This document shows, piece by piece, positions 1 to 10,699 of a stretch of 64,000 bases of DNA (the first letter of the stretch is position 1; every line of letters begins with the position of its first letter). This stretch comes from Acheta domesticus. Lineage: Eukaryota; Arthropoda; Insecta; Orthoptera; Gryllidae. Position numbers and translations under genes: made by a program. The stretch lies in NCBI GenBank assembly GCA_031308135.1, contig JAHLJT010002630.1, positions 101,730,337-101,794,336 of the forward strand, given 5' to 3'. Under the pieces are notes generated by a model. The model was not told the origin of the DNA, made no database searches, and worked only from the letters and a program-made list of their open reading frames with translations.

Positions 1-380
1 AATATTAAATATGTGTGAGATCTTTTAAAATTATTACATTTGTGTAATATTTGAAAAAATTAAAAATACCTCAACATAATCTTTTCGTTATCTTAAACAG
101 TGCATTTAGCACTATCTGTTCGGGAGGTTTGAAGAAACAATTTGGAGCGATTTATGAGAAAATGGCGTTTGAAATATTTCTGAAAATGCGGAATTTTCAG
201 CTAGATTTTACAGAAAACGGTTGAATTTTTGAGAAACTTTTACTTGACATAAATAAAGAAAATGTACTAATAAGGATAAATGCAAGCAAATGCTATAACA
301 ATGTGGAGAAAACGCCGCTATTGTATTATGAAAATGACGTAATGCTAGGCGAAAAAATTGCGTTTTTTAGGAAGAAAATA
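1..380 (-). repeat. AT-rich dispersed repeat, reverse copy
   Basis: The block reads, in reverse complement, like the repeat at 57.7-58.3 kb: both contain the phrases AAAATGGCGTTTGA/TCAAACGCCATTTT and ACAGAAAACGGTTGA/TCAACAGTTTTCTGTG in the same order and spacing. No coding potential is visible. The family is unclassified and the left edge is outside the window. Confidence 0.55.
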
Positions 381-385
381 TCATT

Positions 386-1028
386 TTAAACCTCCGGTGG
401 GCGCGTCCCTGCATTTCCGACCAGCAGGCGTGTGAGGCACTGCGTACCGCATTTATCATAATCGATTTTCGCGCAAACAGTTATTACTTTTGTTATGGAA
501 TGTGAAGGAAATATGATTTATTAATGTTGTTATACATTTTATTTCATAATAACTAAACACCAAAAGGGAATAACATTATAATAAGAGTCAGATCTAACTC
601 TCGCTCCCTCCGTGTCTTGGTATGTGTTACATGAAGGGAATGAATACGGTGCAAACGTCCCTTGTAACGTTTGTTAGGAAACAACGCATTTAAATTTGAA
701 TTATCTGTTAGTAGTCCAAAATCTGTGTCATAAAGTTCAGTAACGAAACAGCAGTAAGAATTCTCATGGATAAAATACAAAAATATTATACTTACTTGGC
801 AAAGCGCGTACGGTACGGAGTGCCGCAACCGTTGCAGAGTTTGAATCACAAACGAATAACGGTCAATCGGCAGTGTCTAAAATCGTCATTTGAATGTCAT
901 TCGGTTGAAAATATAATGAATGAAGAATAACTATGATCTCAATAGTGCGACACCAATTATTAACACGAAATCAATAACAATGTAAGAATGCGGCACTGAG
1001 TGCCGCTACGCGCCCGCCGGAGGGTTAA
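386..1028. mobile_element. piggyBac-like non-autonomous element (MITE)
   Basis: The block is bounded by TTAA at 386-389 and TTAA at 1025-1028, the target duplication typical of piggyBac elements. The inner ends are inverted (CCTCCGGTGGGCGCG left, CGCGCCCGCCGGAGGG right), and a subterminal CCAGCAGGCGTGTG lies about 30 bp inside the left end. The same layout occurs at 38544-39179. No transposase is encoded; the interior is AT-rich. Family assignment rests on TTAA plus the inverted ends only. Confidence 0.65.
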
Positions 1029-1308
1029 GAAAAAATTATGTGTTGAAAATTACTTGGCTAATAACGCCAGGGATTTCGCCCTTTCCAATCAGTTACCGAA
1101 TAAGAATATCTGGAGAAACAACTAGAGGCAGTGCGAAAAAATTCATATCGATAGATGTTCCTTTTTGTATTGTCTCTATGTATGATTTCTTAAAGTCATT
1201 GATAAAATTTGAATTTAAGTTTGCTCACATTTGTATTTACATCTAGCCGTTAAATAACACATACGAAACATTGATTACCCGATATTCTGAACATCACAAC
1301 ATAATGTA

Positions 1309-1324
1309 CTCCTTTGTCTTCCAG
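1309..1324 (+). other. Candidate 3' splice site before the ankyrin exon
   Basis: A pyrimidine-rich run ends in TTGTCTTCCAG at 1324, 17 bases before the ATG at 1342. If used, the ankyrin ORF starts in a second or later exon and the first exon would be upstream 5' UTR. No upstream exon could be identified. Confidence 0.4.
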
Positions 1325-1341
1325 AGGGATCGAAAGCCAAG

Positions 1342-2967
1342 ATGCCGAGACGCAAGCGAAGCGGCCGTGAGGGAGCGAGTGGGGTTGAGGGTGCAGGAGC
1401 TTTGGGCGACGCCTTCCAGCGCATGAAGGAGGAGCTGGAGAACGTACAGGAGGCCATGCGCCTGCAGGAGCAAGAGATGGCGGAGATACAAGAAACCCTT
1501 CACCTGCAGAAAGAGGAGACGGGGCACAAGGTCCAGGACGCCCTGCGCCTGCAGAAACAAGAGATGGAGTACATGGTCCAGGAGCCTCTGCACTTGCATA
1601 AAGAGGAGGTGGAACGGTGTGTAGAAATGTCTTTACGTGAAGATGTTCGCCAAATGGAGTGGAAGCTGCAGGAGAAGGACGACGCCATCCGCGCTCTGCA
1701 GCAGCGATTTCAAGACGCCCAGGAGAGAGTGACGGCCGTGGGGGAGAGAACGACGGATTCGACGGAAGCACTGCGCCTGCAGGAGGAGAGGGCGGCGACA
1801 GCATCGCGCGAGATGGAACAGAAGCTGCAGGAGAAGGACGACGCCATCCGCGCTCTGCAGCAGCGACTTGAAGAGACCCGGGAGAGAGTGACGGCCGTGG
1901 AGGAGAGAAGGACGGATTCGACGGAAGCCCTGCGCCTGCTGGAGGAGAGGGCGGCGGCGGCGCTGCGCGAGATGGAGCGGAAGCTGCAGGAGAAGGACGA
2001 CGCCATCCGCGCTCTGCAGCAGCGACTCGAAGAGACCCAGCAGAGACTAACGGCAATGGAGGAGAGAACGAGGGCTGCGGAGGGATCTGGAGGGGAAGGA
2101 GGTGTGCAGCGTCTGGAGTGCCGGATGAATGACGTAGAGGCCTCTCTCCAAAGTGCATTGCAGAAGTTCATGCCCCGCGTTGAGGCTCTGTTGAACCAAA
2201 TGAAGGAGCCCCAGTCTACTCGTGTGTCCGTTGCCACCGCCGCCGCCAGCGCCCGCGAAGCACCGGCGACGGGAGGGGCAGCAGCGGGCGGAGGGGTGGA
2301 GCCTCCCTCCCCCACCCGCACTTCCTCAGGCGCCGGCCACCAGGGCGCAGCGGCCGACGAGGACGAACGCGCGAGGCAGCGGGTGGAGCTCCGGGTGCGG
2401 GAGGTGAAGATGAAGATGGAGGAGTCACGAAATTCTCTTCCCCGCTTGGAAGAGCAGTTGTGTACGGCGGCAGGAGACGGCAGACTAAGTGACGTACGAC
2501 ACCTCATAGACTCGGGAGCCGATGTCAACTACATTAATGAAGGTGGTGACATTCCTCTAATTACTGCAGTTTTGAATACGCACGCGGACGTGGTGTCGCT
2601 TCTTCTGCAACGTGGCGCCGATGTGAACGCTGTCGACTGCGATGGATCTACCGCTTTGCACTTTGCAGCGGTGACGGACCGCAGCGGTCGGTGCGTGGAG
2701 CTGCTGCTGTGCGCGGGCGCCGACTTCGACGCGAGGGATGAGGATGGAGCGACTCCGTTGCATTGCGCGGCGGAGAGTGACAATGAGGCAGCGGTGCGCG
2801 CGCTCCTCGCGGCCGGCGCCTGGAGGGACCCCAAGGCCTGGGGAGAACGGCTGAAGAACAAGACGCCGTTGGACATTGCGGAGTCTTCTAATATAAAGGA
2901 TCTCCTGCGACGATATCGCAAAGAAGTAATCTCAATGGACCTTTTTTTTTCTATTTTTCAGTTTTGA
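1342..2967 (+). CDS. Coiled-coil protein with C-terminal ankyrin repeats
   Basis: A 541-residue ORF, GC-rich against AT-rich flanks. Residues 1-12 are basic (MPRRKRSGR). Residues 35-95 hold four roughly 15-residue Lys/Glu/Gln-rich repeats (VQEAMRLQEQEM type). Residues 105-260 carry three 53-residue units, each opening ME.KLQEKDDAIRALQQR, which predicts a long coiled coil. Residues 265-365 are a Gly/Ala/Pro/Ser linker. Residues 369-538 form four to five ankyrin repeats with clear GADVN, TALHFAA and TPLHCAA signatures. Ankyrin repeats bind proteins and the coiled coil suggests oligomerisation; no enzyme domain or membrane segment is seen, so the partner and role are unknown. The ATG has purines at -3 and a good basic N-terminus. 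The last residues (MDLFFSIFQF) read through a T-rich, acceptor-like stretch and may not be genuine: a donor-like GAA/GTAATC lies just before, so the real C-terminus could be spliced elsewhere. It could be a retained single-exon gene or a recent retrocopy. Confidence 0.7.
   Translation: MPRRKRSGREGASGVEGAGALGDAFQRMKEELENVQEAMRLQEQEMAEIQETLHLQKEETGHKVQDALRLQKQEMEYMVQEPLHLHKEEVERCVEMSLREDVRQMEWKLQEKDDAIRALQQRFQDAQERVTAVGERTTDSTEALRLQEERAATASREMEQKLQEKDDAIRALQQRLEETRERVTAVEERRTDSTEALRLLEERAAAALREMERKLQEKDDAIRALQQRLEETQQRLTAMEERTRAAEGSGGEGGVQRLECRMNDVEASLQSALQKFMPRVEALLNQMKEPQSTRVSVATAAASAREAPATGGAAAGGGVEPPSPTRTSSGAGHQGAAADEDERARQRVELRVREVKMKMEESRNSLPRLEEQLCTAAGDGRLSDVRHLIDSGADVNYINEGGDIPLITAVLNTHADVVSLLLQRGADVNAVDCDGSTALHFAAVTDRSGRCVELLLCAGADFDARDEDGATPLHCAAESDNEAAVRALLAAGAWRDPKAWGERLKNKTPLDIAESSNIKDLLRRYRKEVISMDLFFSIFQF
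1654..2070 (+). repeat. 159-bp coding tandem repeat inside the ankyrin gene
   Basis: Identical phrases recur at 1654, 1813 and 1972, exactly 159 bp apart, so each unit adds 53 codons without changing frame. The third unit decays after about 100 bp. Nucleotide identity between units is very high, including silent positions, pointing to recent duplication or gene conversion. Confidence 0.85.
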
Positions 2968-2985
2968 AGAGAAAGGTCTGATTAA

Positions 2986-2991
2986 AATAAA
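2986..2991 (+). terminator. Candidate polyadenylation signal (AATAAA)
   Basis: AATAAA lies 19 bases after the stop codon of the ankyrin ORF, in the right orientation. Such hexamers are frequent by chance in AT-rich DNA, and no downstream GT-rich element is obvious. Confidence 0.35.
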
Positions 2992-4120
2992 ATATAGATA
3001 TGTTTCTATTACAAACAGTTATTACTTTATCTAAGCTAATTCCAATGTCAAAGTGTATGATACCATCTACGTCCTCAAAAATTGAAAAATATTTGTAAGA
3101 ATATAATAAATGGATAATTAATATAATGTAAGTGGGATAATTGATTTTTTTACAAAAATCAAATGATAAAAGATTTTTGAAGTGATTGTGGGATGTGTAA
3201 ATGAAGTGTTGAAATTTACTTGTTTTATATAATTGATGGTTAGATTTGAAGCAGTTTGCATTAGAGATTTTATGTAGAAGTTGATTATGGGTTATTTGTA
3301 TTTCGTTCAATTTTGATTGTGATGTATTTCAAATATATATGGTAGCCGTATACAATAGTCAGTGTTATTGTTTGTATAATATTATTGCCATGTAGAATGG
3401 GGGTATTGATTTCTATTGATAAAGAATTTCTAGGTGTTGATGAGTGTTTTATTTCTAGCAGTTGACGACTATTTTTGCGTCTGTGTATTGTGTCCAATTC
3501 ATTTTGTGAGGAACGTACACGTCCACTTTTTATAGTTTTGATAGTGTACCAGGGAATGGGCTCATTTTTATAGTTAAAGTGGTTGGAGGCCATAATAGCA
3601 ATTGTTTTTTAGAATAATGACTTTTTTGAGAACGTTATTTGATTTACTTTAACTTTTAATATTGGAGACTTCTCTGCGCTTCGCAGCGGCGAACTCTACG
3701 AATTTTCAGAAGTTGAAAAAAATTAACATTTCAAATCTACAAAATTGTGGATAGATATTTTTGTGTTAAGAAAAATCTCTTCTTAAAAATAAGCTCTTTG
3801 TGAGAGGTCTTTTTTAAAAACCGATTGGTTTTGCATAATTTGCACTTGCAATTAATGTAATTTATAGAAAATATAATTTTCTCCGAGTCCGCTCCAATGT
3901 TTTTTCTTTGAATTTTTTCTCGTATGTATCAAGAGGCGGTAAAATATTTGTTGCTACTCCTATTTGTTGCTATCCCTACTGGCGAATTTTCCGTACTTTC
4001 GAAAATTGCAAAAACTTAACAATTAAAAACTAATACGTTCAAAACCTCTCAAAGTTCTTTTGTTATTTTTTTTCATAATATTTAAAAACGCTGGAGGTCT
4101 CATTTTCGTTGATCTTCATT
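2992..4120. other. AT-rich stretch without a supported gene
   Basis: Only short minus-strand ORFs occur (2951-3310, 3285-3593), rich in Ile, Asn and Tyr, as expected from AT-rich noncoding DNA. From about 3650 the text (runs such as TTTTTAAAAACCG and AAAACTTAACAATT) resembles the AT-rich dispersed repeats at 1-380 and 57.7 kb, but too loosely to define ends. Confidence 0.4.
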
Positions 4121-4167
4121 AATTTTGAAAATCGCGCATTGGAAATGTTGTGTTGAGACTACACTAC

Positions 4168-4400
4168 ACTACCTCACACGCCGGGAGACGGATCGGGAGC
4201 TTAGAGCTTGTCCCGGCCGGGGCGGTGCACCGTTGGTGGGAGATACCAGGTTGGGGAAAACCTCGCTAGCCAACGGCGGATCTCGCTATCCAGCGGGTAG
4301 AGATCACCGCCCCCTCCCGAGTAAAACATGCACTACACTTACGGAACTAATTACCATAGCAGTTGACGCGCCCGGAGAATCACTAACAATCAATAAATAA
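4168..4400 (+). repeat. Unclassified dispersed repeat R, copy 1
   Basis: The segment matches the reverse complement of 61880-62180: shared in order are a GGATCTCGCTATCCAG/GAATCTCACCATTCAG-like phrase, CACTACACTTACGG, ACTAAT and GACGCGCCCGGAGA/GATGCGCCCAGAAA. A third fragment lies at 63770-63872. It could be part of a retrotransposon 5' region or a SINE. No ORF of note. Confidence 0.5.
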
Positions 4401-4659
4401 ATCAAAATCATTTAAAACTACCTGTCAAGAACATGCTTCTAATCAAAATCTCGGAAGTAGACTAGATTGCAAGAGTGACATTAAATCTGAAACCACTGCC
4501 ACCTCCACCAGTTTCAACTCAGTAGGGCTTGAGTGTCAGCAAAAATAAAATAGCTGGGCCACACCTGTCTCCCGCGCTAGAATTGGAGGATTTATCAACT
4601 GTGACTTGCCAGCCATTAGATAAATCTTAATTTCAGAAATTATTGTTTTTGAACTTCTT

Positions 4660-4830
4660 TCGTAAAATATAATATATAAAAATCAATGTTCGTTTGTTGT
4701 TTCGTGCTTAATGCGCTGCCATACCGTTTGTCCGATTGCGATAAAACTTTGTCAACTTATTGCTTACACTTGCGGGAAGAACATAGGATTAGTACAATTA
4801 TTGTCGCTCCACTAGATGGCGTTTCAGTTA
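4660..4830 (+). repeat. Possible Helitron-type dispersed repeat edge
   Basis: TATATAAAAATCAATGTTCG followed by CGTTTGTCCGATTGCGATAA resembles the recurring insect repeat text at 35465-35570 (TATATATAAATGAAAG, then CTCGACCGATTTCGCTGAA). Similar phrases are common at ends of insect Helitrons, but no CTRR hairpin end was located here. Confidence 0.25.
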
Positions 4831-4904
4831 AATGCTATTCCCAACCCACCTGAGCTTCGTTGCCGCGTGGCGTGGGGCGAAGTCGAAGAGAACAGGAGGA
4901 GCGG

Positions 4905-5400
4905 GGGACGAAGCTGATGAGGGAAGAGGGAAAAAGAGAAAGGGAACAAGAGGCAGGGGAAAAGAAAGAGAGGGAAAAAGAGAAAGGAAACAAGAGGCAG
5001 GGAAAAAGAAAGAGAGGGAAAAAGAAAAAAGAGAGACAGAGGGAAAAGGAGAGAGGGAAAAAGAGAGACAGAGGGAAAAGAGACACCGAGGGAAAAAGTG
5101 ATACTGGGGAAAATGAAGACAGTGATGGAAAGAAGAAAGACAAAAAGTGGAGGAAAAGAGAGTAACGAGGAAAAAGATATCGAGAGTGGGGGAAAAAGAC
5201 AAAGAGTAGGGGAAAAGAGAGACAGAGAGAGGACGAAAAAAGGGAAAGAGAGACAGAGTGGGGGAAAAGATGGAGTAGGGGGAAAAGAGACCCAGAGATT
5301 ATGGGAAAGAGAAACAAAGAATGGGAAAATGAGAGAGAAAGAGAGAGTGGGAAAAGAAAGAGAAAGGAGGAAAAGCGAGAGCGGGAGAGGAATATTTCCA
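4905..5400 (+). repeat. Homopurine tract (GGGAAAAAGAGAGA type)
   Basis: About 500 bp of almost pure A and G on the plus strand, built from drifting GGGAAAAAGAGAGACAGA units. Long ORFs in it on both strands (Lys/Glu/Arg on plus, Ser/Leu/Phe on minus) are artefacts of composition. Confidence 0.85.
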
Positions 5401-5861
5401 CAATTAGTTTTTCTGCGGCAGCAACGCGCCGGATAGTAGCTAGTTTGAAAATAAAGTTGAGAGATTAAAACGAAAAAATAGAAAAATTGCATGGAGATCT
5501 GAATTTCAGACATACTACATTAATTTATCTTTTCTTCCTTTCTTTTTTAAAGAGTTAAAATGTGTTATGCACGGACGGCTATATTTCGTTGGTGTCCAGT
5601 TTGTATGAGGGATGTTCTTAATTTTCTGATTCTTTCTCTCATCATTCGCAAATTTAAAGATAGAAACATTGCCTTCTTTACTTGCTCAAAAAACACAAAG
5701 GAGTTCCGCACAACAGTGCTTTGGCATCTAAATGAGTAAGCAAACATCTATAGAAAAAATTATTAAATAAAAAAAATTACATGGTGTACACACACAAAGT
5801 CACCGTGCTTACTTTGTATTTTAATTCACAACTCATAAAGATATTGCCTTGCAATTTAAAC

Positions 5862-6335
5862 ATATGAGGGTCAATCAAAAGAAATGCCTTCTATTTTTTC
5901 TGCTTGAATAAAATTGGTTAAGTGAAAAACTTGAAGATGGCACTATCCCTCAAACCTTCTTCTTCGATCCACCGCAGTAACACAGTAACTTTCTACGTCA
6001 ACATGTGGCAGTAGAGCAGTTGCTTAAAAATGTCGTTAACATTGTTGTTCGTATGAGAAAATGTCGTGTGATTGAATTCTTAAACGCAGAAGGTGAAACG
6101 CTAATTTGCATTCATGGAAGACTAAAAAATGTGTACGGTGTTGCAACAGTTAATACTCGTACATGCACTGTTAGACGATGGGTTCGTCGCCTGTAACGAA
6201 GCTGAATGGCGAACATCGTTGTCTGACGAAAAGCGGAGCGGCAGGTCGGCGACTGCGGTCACGCCAAGCAACACTCAGCAAGTCGATGAGCTCATTCGTG
6301 GAGATTGTCGGGTGACCACAGATGAATTAGATCTA
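5862..6335 (+). pseudogene. Mariner-like transposase, N-terminal remnant
   Basis: Translation in two frames gives the helix-turn-helix end of a mariner/Tc1-type transposase: RVIEFLNAEGETLICIHGRL then VYGVATVNTRTCTVRRWVRR in the first frame (from 6041), and EWRTSLSDEKRSGRSATAVT then TPSNTQQVDELIRGDCRVTT in the other (to about 6330). A frame shift lies near 6190. The leader starts AGGGTCAATCAAAAGAAATG at 5868, mariner-TIR-like. The catalytic DDD domain is missing; the element stops at about 6335 where a LINE tail begins. It is inactive. Confidence 0.75.
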
Positions 6336-6336
6336 A

Positions 6337-7118
6337 GGTTTATTCTACAATTGGGCTGATGTTGCCCGGTGGCAGAATACAGAAACATTAAAGTACATTT
6401 ACAATTACAAAATACAATTAACAATAAAAACAATATATAAAAAATCAATATAAAAACAAACAAATTATCTTCGTCATTACCTAGAACATTCCAGTGCATT
6501 TACATTCATATACATATACAACAAATGGAACTACATATATACTAACATTTAAGTAAATAAACTTACTTACATATTACACCAACATTCATACATACAAACA
6601 TACACGTTCACATACACATCATACAAAGACATAGGAACACTCGCATACACACCATTCTGCACGTATTCACTCACAATCATATTCAGACAAATATGGATAA
6701 ACGTTTTTACCTACAACATAATAATATACAATACTTATAATAATTTTTACATTTCTAACACGTAAAATACTCGTTAACGTAAAACAATAAATAGCAACTT
6801 TTGTCAGAATATCCTATAAAAGACGCTTTAGATTAGCGAAATAAACAACGAAATGAAATCACTTCACTGCACTTCACTTCACGTCACTGCACCTCATAAA
6901 ACTTTACTTAAATACTAATAGCTCAATACTTTTTAGTTGACTACCCATAATCGCACCTTTCACTTCACTTCATTTCACGTGTTCACCCTATTGACTATAA
7001 TTTCCTATATTTTTTTCTAAAACCACGCGCTGAGCAAGGAAAGGGCTCAAAAACTGTCGCAGGCAAATCGTTCCAATCTACGATTGTTCTGTTTACAAAG
7101 GAGAAAAAATTGGATCGC
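6337..7118 (-). mobile_element. 5'-truncated LINE, 3' end only
   Basis: On the minus strand 7115-7020 translates to the C-terminal tail of a LINE polymerase: FVNRTIVDWNDLPATVFEPF, matching the AIRDWNSLPATTFKAF motif of the LINE end at 27380-27440. It is followed by a 3' UTR with imperfect GTGAAGTGAAGTG runs and ends in CTGCCACCGGGCAACATCAG near 6345, again as at 28060-28080. Most of the element is lost. It directly abuts the mariner remnant, so it may have inserted into it. Confidence 0.7.
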
Positions 7119-7994
7119 ATTATCTGATCAATTCATTGCAACCACCCAACGGTCAGCACCAATGATGTCCCCCTTCAGCTTTGCTACAGTTCATCAGAAC
7201 CAGGTCTTCAAATAACGTCGTAATGTTCGATTATTCGAAAATATTAGTAGTTTTTGCGTCATTTTGCGAGAAGTATAGGAAATTTATAAGCAATTTTAAA
7301 CAATTATTTTCAATGAAAATAATTTTTCCAATTGCTTTCTTTACATTTTAAAACAATTGCAGCAAAAAACCGTGAAGAAAGTGATGCTGATCACGGACCA
7401 CGTCATGTATGAAAACGAAAAATATTCAATTGTTTCAATTAATTCCGGTATCTGTGCTCCTAAATAAAACAATGGGTAGTTAATTTACGAAAATCATAAA
7501 ATAATTCACACAAGACGTACTCAGTTTTTAGCGGGTCGCATCCCTTGGATAAATAAAAAGTTTCTGAATCAAAACCCTTGTTATAATAGTTTACAAACGG
7601 AAAGATATAAATATAAAGATATTCCATTCCAGCATAATGTACAGCTAGAACTGCTACAGAAGGTGGTAAATAACCAGAGACGCAATGTAGATACCGCTTC
7701 ATTACAGGAAACTGAAAAAAATTAAGGAAACACTTTTTAAGGAATTTTTTAAACTTCTCAAGGAAGTACCCTAAAATTCTAGCGAAGAGAATGCTTTAAA
7801 TGACTGAACTATCTTTATGTAATGGAAACAAATTTGGGTGGTTAGAGAAGAAAAATAATTAGAAGCAAAATACTTACTTTCAATAGTGTCGTGATCGAAT
7901 GCGACCCAAAGGTGCCTCAACGAGGTTGCAGAGCCGGAGACTAGTTCGACGTCCGGCCGAGAGAGCGCGCCGGAGGCGCTCGCCACGTCTCAAC
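7119..7994. other. Stretch without a supported gene
   Basis: AT-rich up to about 7880, then moderately GC-rich to the hAT element. ORFs at 7460-7702 and 7771-7986 lack recognisable motifs. Nothing else seen. Confidence 0.4.
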
Positions 7995-8002
7995 AGCTAC
8001 AC

Positions 8003-8578
8003 CAGGGGTCCTCAAACTTTTAAACAGAGGGCCAGTTCACTGTCCCTCAGGCCGTCGGAGGGCCGGATTATAGAGTGCGATTTATCTAACTCTGCCTCTC
8101 ACGCCCCTTTGGTCGATCACACGGCATTTCACGTCTTTCTCGGTCCTGCCGCTAGATGTCGCATGGTCGCAAGCAAACTGCTTGATATGGTCGCGATCAT
8201 GCGATACCTAGCGGCATGACTGAGAAAGACTCGAGGTACCGTGACATATTCCATCGTGAAGACAGGCCTTGAGAGGCAGAGTTCAGGCAATGACAGGCCT
8301 ACCGATAACATAGTCATAACGCGAGCAGATCCCAAACTCCCTCAGATTGCGCTGGCGAAATGTACAGCGTGGTAAAGAGGATAACGCAAATCATCGATAT
8401 TGCTTTATTAAAACAATTTTAAAAAAACACCGATGTTTTGGCAACAAAATAACACATAATAAAAAAATTTGTGCGGATTTTAAGAAAAAATTCTTTAAAC
8501 CATAAAAACCCGGCGGGGCCTTATAAATGTCCTCGGCGGGCCGCATGTGGCTCGCGGGCCGTAGTTTGAGGACCCCTG
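8003..8578. mobile_element. hAT-type MITE with 8-bp target duplication
   Basis: Ends are CAGGGGTCCTCAAAC and GTTTGAGGACCCCTG, a perfect 15-bp inverted repeat of the CAGNGGTYCTCAAAC hAT class, with GGGCC-rich subterminal text (CGGGCCGCATGTGGC). Flanks AGCTACAC (7995-8002) and GGCTACAC (8579-8586) are an 8-bp duplication with one mismatch. No transposase. A second MITE is nested at 8069-8283. Confidence 0.85.
8069..8283. mobile_element. Palindromic MITE nested in the hAT element
   Basis: The two halves are inverted copies: CACGGCATTTCACGTCTTTC on the left against GAAAGACTCGAGGTACCGTG on the right, with AACTCTGCCTCTC/GAGAGGCAGAGTT further out. It belongs with the family at 42370-42625. The outermost TATANNGTGCGATTT tip survives only on the left. 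Confidence 0.7.
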
Positions 8579-8586
8579 GGCTACAC

Positions 8587-9915
8587 CCTTGATAGAAAGA
8601 GATACGCAAGCTATTGCGCATCGGATCCGACTTCGGCCATTGAGCTTCACACACCAGTTTGCGTTACCCTACTAGCGGGAATTTAAATGCAGTCATATAC
8701 CAAAATTATCACAACGTTGTAAGTCATTGAACTAGATACATGAAACATTTCTTTTAAATATTGCATCTTGTACACCTTTATCATGTTATTTTTAATTGGT
8801 CACAGTTGAAATTATCCCTTTATGCCACTTTCAGAATGTTTCTCAACACTTCTCGCTCTCCAAGCCACATGGCAACTTATAGTTATGAACTACTAGTTGC
8901 TACAGTGTTAATTAGATGCAACAGATAAATACTTTTGTACGATATACTTTACTACAATATTTTGTTGAAAATTATGTAAAATCTTTAGTTTGGCACTTAA
9001 ATAGAATTTTAGATGTGAATTGTATACAGTAACTCATAGTTTTCTACTAATACTTACGCGCTACTATGGTCTTCCTACTGTTTTTTTACTACAATATTCT
9101 TTGCACATTTTATTTTTATTCACATACGTTCTAAATTTGTTTTTCTTTATTGTAATATAAATGTAATCTGCATACTTTGTCTTCTATTTTTATTGCATTC
9201 TGCTTTTACTGTATTCTGATTTTATTGGTACTTTGTATTCTTTTAAGCTTCATAAAGGATTGTATTTTACTCTATTACACGTAGGAAGGTCTGATTTCCA
9301 GGTCTGAAACAGGTTTTCCTGAATCAAAACCTTTTTGTGCAAATGCAAATACAATTTTATATATACTGTAATATACAATATATTACAAGAAAACAAACAC
9401 CGCGCTTTACTCTGGACGGTACGAAGCGGTTACTAGGTAACGAATGTTTACGTGCAGGAGGGGGCTCTGAACTAAGTTTTTTTTTTTGTTGAGAGGCATC
9501 GTGGTGGTAGCTGCGCGAAGGTGGTCTGATTAATTTAAGTGGGACATCGCCGTGTTATATGTAATAGGGAGAATAGAATTTGGAACAGCAGTGGAACAAT
9601 TCTTGCAAGGAGTAAATTAAAACCTCAAGAGAGAAGCAGATGACTTCGGCGACGACCGGCGCGAAGAGGGATTTTCGGCGCAGAAGCCAAGGATGATACG
9701 AACTGCGGGGCCTCATTTCACAACGCCTAGACAATTCGGTACCGTTATTAACTAGATACATGCAATCAATAGAATTTATATTGTTAAACAAAATTCAAAG
9801 CATTTCAATGAATGAAATTATTGTTGTGCCAAATTATACGCAATTCTTTGTAATAGAAATAATTTCAGACTTCAGGCATCTCTGTATAGAGGGCAACCCG
9901 GTGACAACCAGCCTG
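8587..9915. other. AT-rich stretch without a supported gene
   Basis: No motif-bearing ORF. A T-run at 9478-9489 and a moderately GC-rich patch at 9620-9720 are the only compositional changes. Confidence 0.4.
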
Positions 9916-9919
9916 CAGG

Positions 9920-9973
9920 TTACAAATATATATATATATATACAAATATATATATATATATATATATTTGTAA
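9920..9973. repeat. Palindromic AT microsatellite
   Basis: TTACAAATATAT opens and ATATATTTGTAA closes a run of TA dinucleotides broken once by ACAA; the whole can fold into one hairpin. Confidence 0.85.
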
Positions 9974-10213
9974 TTGTATATTTGTTGAAATAAAGCTGCG
10001 CCTGGTCTGGCTTTTCAAACGAAGTGCCCGCGATATGATCACGTGGTTCGTGATGCAAACTGGTGCTGCGCAGAACTAGCGAAAATCGATGTGCCCGAGT
10101 AGCTCACCTATCTCTTTCCACCACGGCGGCTGCGTCAGCCGTACGCCAGCGCCGACGCTCAGGTGGCGAGCCCTCGTCCAGCGGGCTACATAACGGAGGC
10201 TACGCGGGGGAAG

Positions 10214-10692
10214 CAGGGTTGCCACCTTGGAAAATTTTGTCTTCGAAATGGGTACGTTTTTCGTTGTGGGGAAAGAATAAGAAACATAAATGGACCCGGA
10301 AATGTTTGGGGACTTTGGGAGGAAATTGTTTCCATAAAAGTATTATTTTCTCAATTATTATCAATAATAAAGAAACAACAGACGTTATTCTCTCTCGCTT
10401 TTATGCATCAAAAAGAGAAAAATAAATGATAGGCATAAGAAAGAAAATACGAGAAAAACGAAGATAGTGTAGGGCTAAGAGCAGCTTAGAGGACGAAGAT
10501 TGGTTGATTAGAAGTATTTGAATTTAAGGGGGCAGCCGATGGAGTCATCTGGAGACAGCTCGTGGCGTTGGTCCATCATTTGGAGAATATTTGCCGTTTT
10601 AAAGTTGGGGAATTTTGCTTTTATTGGAGAGGTTATTTGGGGAAATTCCGTGGCAGCAATGGGGAAAGCTCGCAACACATCTGGCAACCCTG
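10214..10692. mobile_element. Short element with CAGGGTTGCCA inverted ends
   Basis: CAGGGTTGCCA at 10214 is matched by TGGCAACCCTG ending at 10692, an 11-bp perfect inverted repeat of hAT-like style. No exact 8-bp target duplication was found (GGGGGAAG versus CAAGGAAG), so the boundary or the class may be wrong. The interior has no transposase. Confidence 0.45.
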
Positions 10693-10699
10693 CAAGGAA

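Noticed and set aside
1250..2528. Minus-strand ORFs of 302 and 272 codons
   Set aside because: Antisense shadows of the GC-rich, repeated ankyrin exon; Ser/Pro/Ala-rich without motifs.
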